Shown: positions 59,726-64,000 of the stretch, one piece after another
Numbering within the stretch: the first letter of the stretch is position 1
Layout: every line of letters begins with the position of its first letter
NCBI GenBank assembly: GCA_963573305.1
Contig: OY754335.1
Span: 56,069,985 to 56,133,984, forward strand
Source: Pyrrhosoma nymphula
Lineage: Eukaryota > Arthropoda > Insecta > Odonata > Coenagrionidae
Length of the DNA stretch: 64,000 bases
Reading direction: 5' to 3'
Translations under genes and position numbers: made by a program
Notes under the pieces: generated by a model
What the model saw: only the letters and a program-made list of their open reading frames with translations
The model's database searches: none
What the model was told of the DNA's origin: nothing

Positions 59726-61545
59726 CATCACAGGCTGCGTTGCCATCGGAGTTGCCATTCTTCCAACTTCGACGCAGCCTGCGTCGCTGGAGCCGGAGTC
59801 CGACACTTTCTGCCTGTCGTATGCTGTCACGTGATTCTCCCTCGAGGAATTTTGCGTCACCTTCAGATTTGTCGACAAAATTTGAACTTAGACAGTGCAG
59901 TCCACCGCAAATACTCCTCGCGGACGTCCATTTTACCTCCGAAACTCCACAAGATAGATTATACTTCCACAAGGTGTAGGAATAATTAGGATGACTGAAC
60001 GCGTCACAGTTTTCCACTGTCTTCTGTTTTCGTCCGATATCGCTGCTCCCATGAAAACGGCGTATGCGTGTGATGCACAATGCAACGACAAAACGACACA
60101 AATACCGCGGCTTGAAAACGTACCTCAAGGTTGAACGAAATCATCGTCAAACGCTCAAGTGAAAACTGTCAGCTATTTGAATATGGTAAAAGCAAGTGGG
60201 AGAGGTATTTTTATCTATTGAGTCACCCATTCATTTTGGTGATAACCAGATTCCCTTGTACAGTAACACTGCCTCAGCTGCGCTGCACTGCGGGGATCCG
60301 TAATAAATCAGCCTTGAAGGATGAGGAGGAATTAGGATGAAGGAAGTACGAGTTAGGCATTCAGGGCGCACTCCGAAAGAAAATCCAAGGAGAATATGTA
60401 GAGAGCTACTCGATAGACAAAATGAAAGCAACACCAGTGCCGGCAATCATGACATGAAAAAAAGGAGGTTCCACATCCCCTTCCCGAAGAAGTTGCCCGC
60501 TGCTCCTCATCTGGCTTTCATGCCAAGACTACTAGACCCAGTATTTATCGCTGCGCATTAGGGCCTCTAGAACTATGAGTGATGTTCCTTTCAGATGGGA
60601 GATTCTGGGGAATTGCGGAAGGTGATATGTTAATGGGCTATTTGATCTCCACGTTCGAGTTTTGGGAGAAATGTGGTGAGAGAGAAAATACACAGATAAA
60701 TGTATTATTCTACATTAACAAGGCCGCACTACATTATTCAGCAAGTACTATGGTAATGTACATTCATAAAAAGGTATATTAAGGAAAACTATTATTTTCG
60801 AAGAAGATACATAAAATATGTTCAAAGACTGTTATGAAGTTAATCCAGGAGTACCTGGGACACAGTTTTAACTAACAAAAGATGGGAGTCTTCCAGAACA
60901 CGGAGAAAGTAATGCTCGGATTTATAATCGCTGGCTACATATTTTAGCCAAGACTAGAGCCAAGAAAGGCACATAGGACACATACTGAACCCTAATGCCA
61001 ACATTATCATGAGTTTCTCATTTCAACGTAATATTCGGCTTCTGAGATAAAATATCGAAAGACGCCAAGACCGATTGTTTAAATTACTAATTCTTGACCA
61101 TAATAGAACCACTGCAAAGCGTCCTTAATTAAAAAACAACATGATAAAACTTTATCATTTGCAAAAAAAATCAAGTGACTTTTAACATAATATACCCAGC
61201 CACACCAGCCCGAGTAGTATAACGTTGATTTCGGCATTACTTAAGATAAGGGCAAGACCAGTAGTGCCAGTAAGAGGCAACGAACACCATGTATTCCCAG
61301 AATACGTAATATTTCCGCAGTACAACTAGCATGGGTTTATTAATATATATCGTCAAAGACATGGCTCTAATGTGAATGAGACCAGGCAGATATTACCAAA
61401 TTATGATTAAAATTGTTATTCATGCCGAAACAATAGATTCTTTTCTATGTCAGGTGGTCATTTAGAATTGAAATATAGGACACGGAGAATCAAAAATGAA
61501 ATACCAAATAACTTTGAAACACAAAATTATACGTTATAGGTAATT
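59726..61545. other. Non-coding stretch, first part GC-richer
   Basis: The region 59726-59980 has higher GC and open frames on both strands, including the N-terminal two thirds of a 199-codon minus-strand frame. No motif is recognised. CAGGCTGCGT (59739) and ACGCAGCCTG (59770) form a small inverted repeat. From 60100 the DNA is AT-rich with nothing supported. Confidence 0.35.
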
Positions 61546-61890
61546 ATCACAAGCATACCAATGTAGGCGAGTAGAATAAAATATAAATATAAGCGGTAAC
61601 TGCTGGAGGACATTGGAGGTTGCATTCAGGTATTTCACTGGTAAATCCTCTCCACCGCAGCTTAAAAACAATCGAATGCATTGTATGTACCTGATTTCAT
61701 AAGAAAATTTTCACGTATTCCAATTCCTCAGGCGTTCATAGTAGAAATATGAAAAATGGAATTTACAGCAGATTTTTTCACAAGCAGAGCAATATGGTGA
61801 GTGGAATAAAATATATTTATTCGCGGTAACAGCTGAAGGATATTGGAAACTGCATAGAGGTACTTCATTGGTAAATCACCTCCATCCCAT
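61546..61890 (+). repeat. Diverged tandem duplication, ~230-bp period
   Basis: Two direct units of about 115 bases lie at 61546-61662 and 61776-61890. Shared blocks in order are TCACAAGCA, CAAT-T, GAATAAAATATA, GCGGTAAC-GCTG-AGGA, ATTGGA, TTGCAT/CTGCAT, AGGTA-TTCA-TGGTAAATC and CTCCA-C. No frame is conserved between units. Confidence 0.65.
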
Positions 61891-61942
61891 CCCACTGTCT
61901 TAAGAGGCTTAGTGACAATACAACTTGAATGCGTATTTTGTA

Positions 61943-62158
61943 GGTATAGGTGTAGCGAAACTTGGTGCACTCGCTTATGAAGATCATGACGCAAAGGAGA
62001 GGAAATCATGCATGAGTTGTGGGTTGAAGCGGCCGAGCCTTTTTCCAGAGGACCCTGCGGGAGTCCTTCGATAACTTTGCCCGCTCATCAACGCTTGGTT
62101 TACGGTCAGTGTCCTCTAATCCTCCACTGGTTAGTGCCACCAAGTTTCGCTATACCCC
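61943..62158. mobile_element. Small TIR-like element with GCGAAACTTGGTG ends
   Basis: The left end GTATAGGTGTAGCGAAACTT (61944 onward, followed by GGTG) pairs with the right end CACCAAGTTTCGCTATACC (62138-62156), allowing one 3-base slip. The total of about 215 bases and lack of a transposase frame fit a MITE or solo foldback. The terminal string GCGAAACTTGGTGGCA also begins the dispersed repeats at 48645 and 54813, which links them. The 84-codon + frame inside (62008-62262) crosses the right end and is not called. Confidence 0.6.
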
Positions 62159-62280
62159 TGATTTTATTAAAAAACTTTTCATGCATTATTTTTCCTCAGA
62201 CTTTCATCGTAAACCAACGACACAACTTCAGAATATTTCGCCACCACATAAATATTCGTTGAGTTATTGAAGATCGAATC

Positions 62281-62640
62281 ATGGACACCTTAGAGACAAA
62301 GCCATAAGTAACGCCCTCTAGGGTGAGAATTCGGTTTCGGTCCGCCCCTATCCGGGGTCCGTCCAGGCGATCAATTCCATTCCCTCTCCTTCAATGCATA
62401 GAAGACCACCTCACACCTCTTCCGCCGAGGCCACCATCTCACGTCCACTCAGCCTTACTAATCCCCTTTTACAGCCGCCTACCCGTTGACCGCCAGAACT
62501 TCGCCCTTCCCACACCGCCACTAAAATGGGCTATTTTGGACCAAAGACGTCCTATCTTTGGAAGCACTCGGGGTATCCGTGAGGGAACACAAAACAGACT
62601 ACGACCCATCTGACTACACAACGCGCGCCACAGGGTTACT
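62281..62640 (+). other. GC-richer, pyrimidine-biased block
   Basis: C/T-rich on the + strand, especially 62370-62530 (CCACCTCACACCTCTTCCGC and similar). The frame 62323-62613 is open for 96 codons but low in information, arginine/proline/serine-rich, without a family signature. Confidence 0.35.
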
Positions 62641-64000
62641 GAACCCCCAAGATTAATATATAAAAAAATCGGTGTCCCCTTTCACAAAAATATTTCCACA
62701 GGATAAATTTTTTTAAAATAATTTTCCCGGGTAAGAAAATTGTAGATCCAGTGGTCTTCTAGCTTTTTCAGTTCATGGGACCTGAATGAGCGTTAAAATA
62801 TTTTATAGCAGCCTTCCTCCTAAGTAAATTAAATATTAACAGAAATTTAATTTAACAGATGAAAAAATATTTCTATTTTAATATTATTGTAAAACCTGCA
62901 AATTTTGAAGAATAAATAATAATAAAAACAACGATTTGTGTAGCCCACGGGAAGGTTGTGTGGAACACCAGCACTCCTCGGAACACAGTTCGAATACTGC
63001 TGAGCAAAACTAATGTTTTAGAAGGCTGAGAAAAATTAAAGCAAGATCTATGATTTCACCGATAAATTTACCGAGAATAAGGAGCATTTAAATATAAAAA
63101 AATTACAGTAATCCCAAAAATTACATCCTAAATGCAAAAGAATTTGAAATCAACATAAAACAGACGCAACATAATTGACGGTGATATTTTCGCCTTTGAA
63201 TGGGTAGGATCCACTTGTACACAATGGAAAACTACCAAATTTGAAAAAAAAATCAGAAGAAATGTGAATGACATTGACTTATCATGCTTTTGATTTATTA
63301 GCAGACTTATTTGTAGTGCACTTATACCCAATATGACTATGGTAGGAGGTTAGCATAAAACTTTCAACAGGTACTTAGTTTTTTGTAGCCGCTTCAATGT
63401 GAGTACGACAGGTCAATTCATGGAGGTTGATGATTTCAGCTTACCTAAAAGAGAAAAGAATAGGCATTAGTAAAGGTTTAATGGATAAAGCTAGTGTAGG
63501 TTCAGTATTTTCATAAACAACAAGAGATCTATTTCATTTCCTGAATCCTTCTACAAGAACTTCCACTACTAAAAAACATTATGCGATAACTACAACACTT
63601 CCTTTTGGAATTATAGGTAAAGTGGAGCATGTATTGTAGGTATATTTTATACAATTGTAACTTATAAATCATACTCCATAAAATGTCGTTTAGTTTCCTC
63701 ATATATTCCAGATTTTTTTATGATAATTAAAACGATTTTCGTAAAAAAAATTGAAAAATCAAAATCATCACGGAGAGAAGAAAAAACCTAAAAAATAAAC
63801 ACAACACGCAAAATCACAAAGGTGTCATTCATGATGTTGAAACTAGAAACGTGTTCAAAGAAATGGTCTCATAAGTACATACTTTACTGCTTGTCACAAT
63901 TAATAAATTTAATGACGTCCGGTAAAAACTGCTGAATTTACTATTATAGCTAATTCTATACATTCCATTTTTTCACCGAATGCACCCGAGTCTGAGTGTT
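62641..64000. other. Non-coding AT-rich stretch
   Basis: Strongly AT-rich with many homopolymer runs. I see no gene or repeat in it. Confidence 0.45.

Noticed and set aside
59529..60128. Longest reading frame in the window (199 codons, minus strand)
   Set aside because: Its C-terminal third is the tail of SINE copy d, the opposite strand is open over the same region, and no domain is recognisable.
1..64000. CRISPR array, operons, prophage or bacterial genes
   Set aside because: There are no regularly spaced identical repeats, no dense coding and no ribosome-binding-site-linked frames. The repeat content is eukaryotic.
1..64000. Endogenous viral element or mitochondrial insert
   Set aside because: No translated segment resembles viral or mitochondrial proteins. 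The only recognisable protein relics are LINE reverse-transcriptase ends.

Overview
This window looks like intergenic or deep-intronic DNA from a large, repeat-rich metazoan genome, most likely an arthropod and probably an insect. It is AT-rich, it has no long open reading frame (the longest is about 200 codons and runs into a SINE), and it has no operon-like gene packing. It contains several broken non-LTR retrotransposon ends, tRNA-derived SINEs and short foldback elements. The only gene I can call firmly is a tRNA-Thr (anticodon TGT) at 56637-56709, with a Pol III T-run terminator. The arthropod call rests on the repeat types (a LINE 3' end with a GATGTA-type tail, SINEs with a tRNA-like head) and is an inference; the species cannot be read from the sequence.

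Layout. 1-6300: mostly featureless AT-rich DNA with one LINE tail (1026-1178) and a diverged tandem duplication (2689-3136). 6300-7640: two pyrimidine-rich blocks around a degenerate ~30-bp ATATCGC minisatellite. 7640-12290: AT-rich, with one exon-like reading frame (9801-10058). 12300-14470: two SINEs, the second interrupted by a small TIR element. 14470-25060: quiet DNA, then LINE relics, a foldback, two ~125-bp units with a shared reading frame, and a TA microsatellite. 25060-35420: AT-rich, with a cluster of foldbacks (26650, 31094, 32541, 32893, 35338), one LINE 3' end and one SINE. 35738-38640: a three-unit tandem repeat plus a detached fourth unit, with a promoter-like CT-rich block between them. 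38640-49600: featureless DNA, a TIR-like element, SINE and LINE relics, a perfect 28-bp palindrome and a short exon-like frame. 49600-57320: a CpG-rich block (52120-52930), a LINE 3' end, two strong foldbacks, the tRNA and a ~480-bp inverted repeat. 57320-64000: a truncated SINE, a tandem duplication, a small TIR element, then AT-rich DNA.

The most unusual signal is a set of about ten short foldback or tail elements that share a core of the form CTGANGA...GAAAC...GTC. They fall into two subfamilies: a CTTGATAATG...GATGAAACC-GTC type and a CTGAAGACG...CGAAACGTC type. The core resembles the hammerhead-ribozyme motif known from Penelope-like elements and retrozymes, but most copies deviate at key positions. 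I therefore call them hammerhead-like and not proven ribozymes. There is no evidence here for a cooperating set of protein genes. All identities given were judged by eye.
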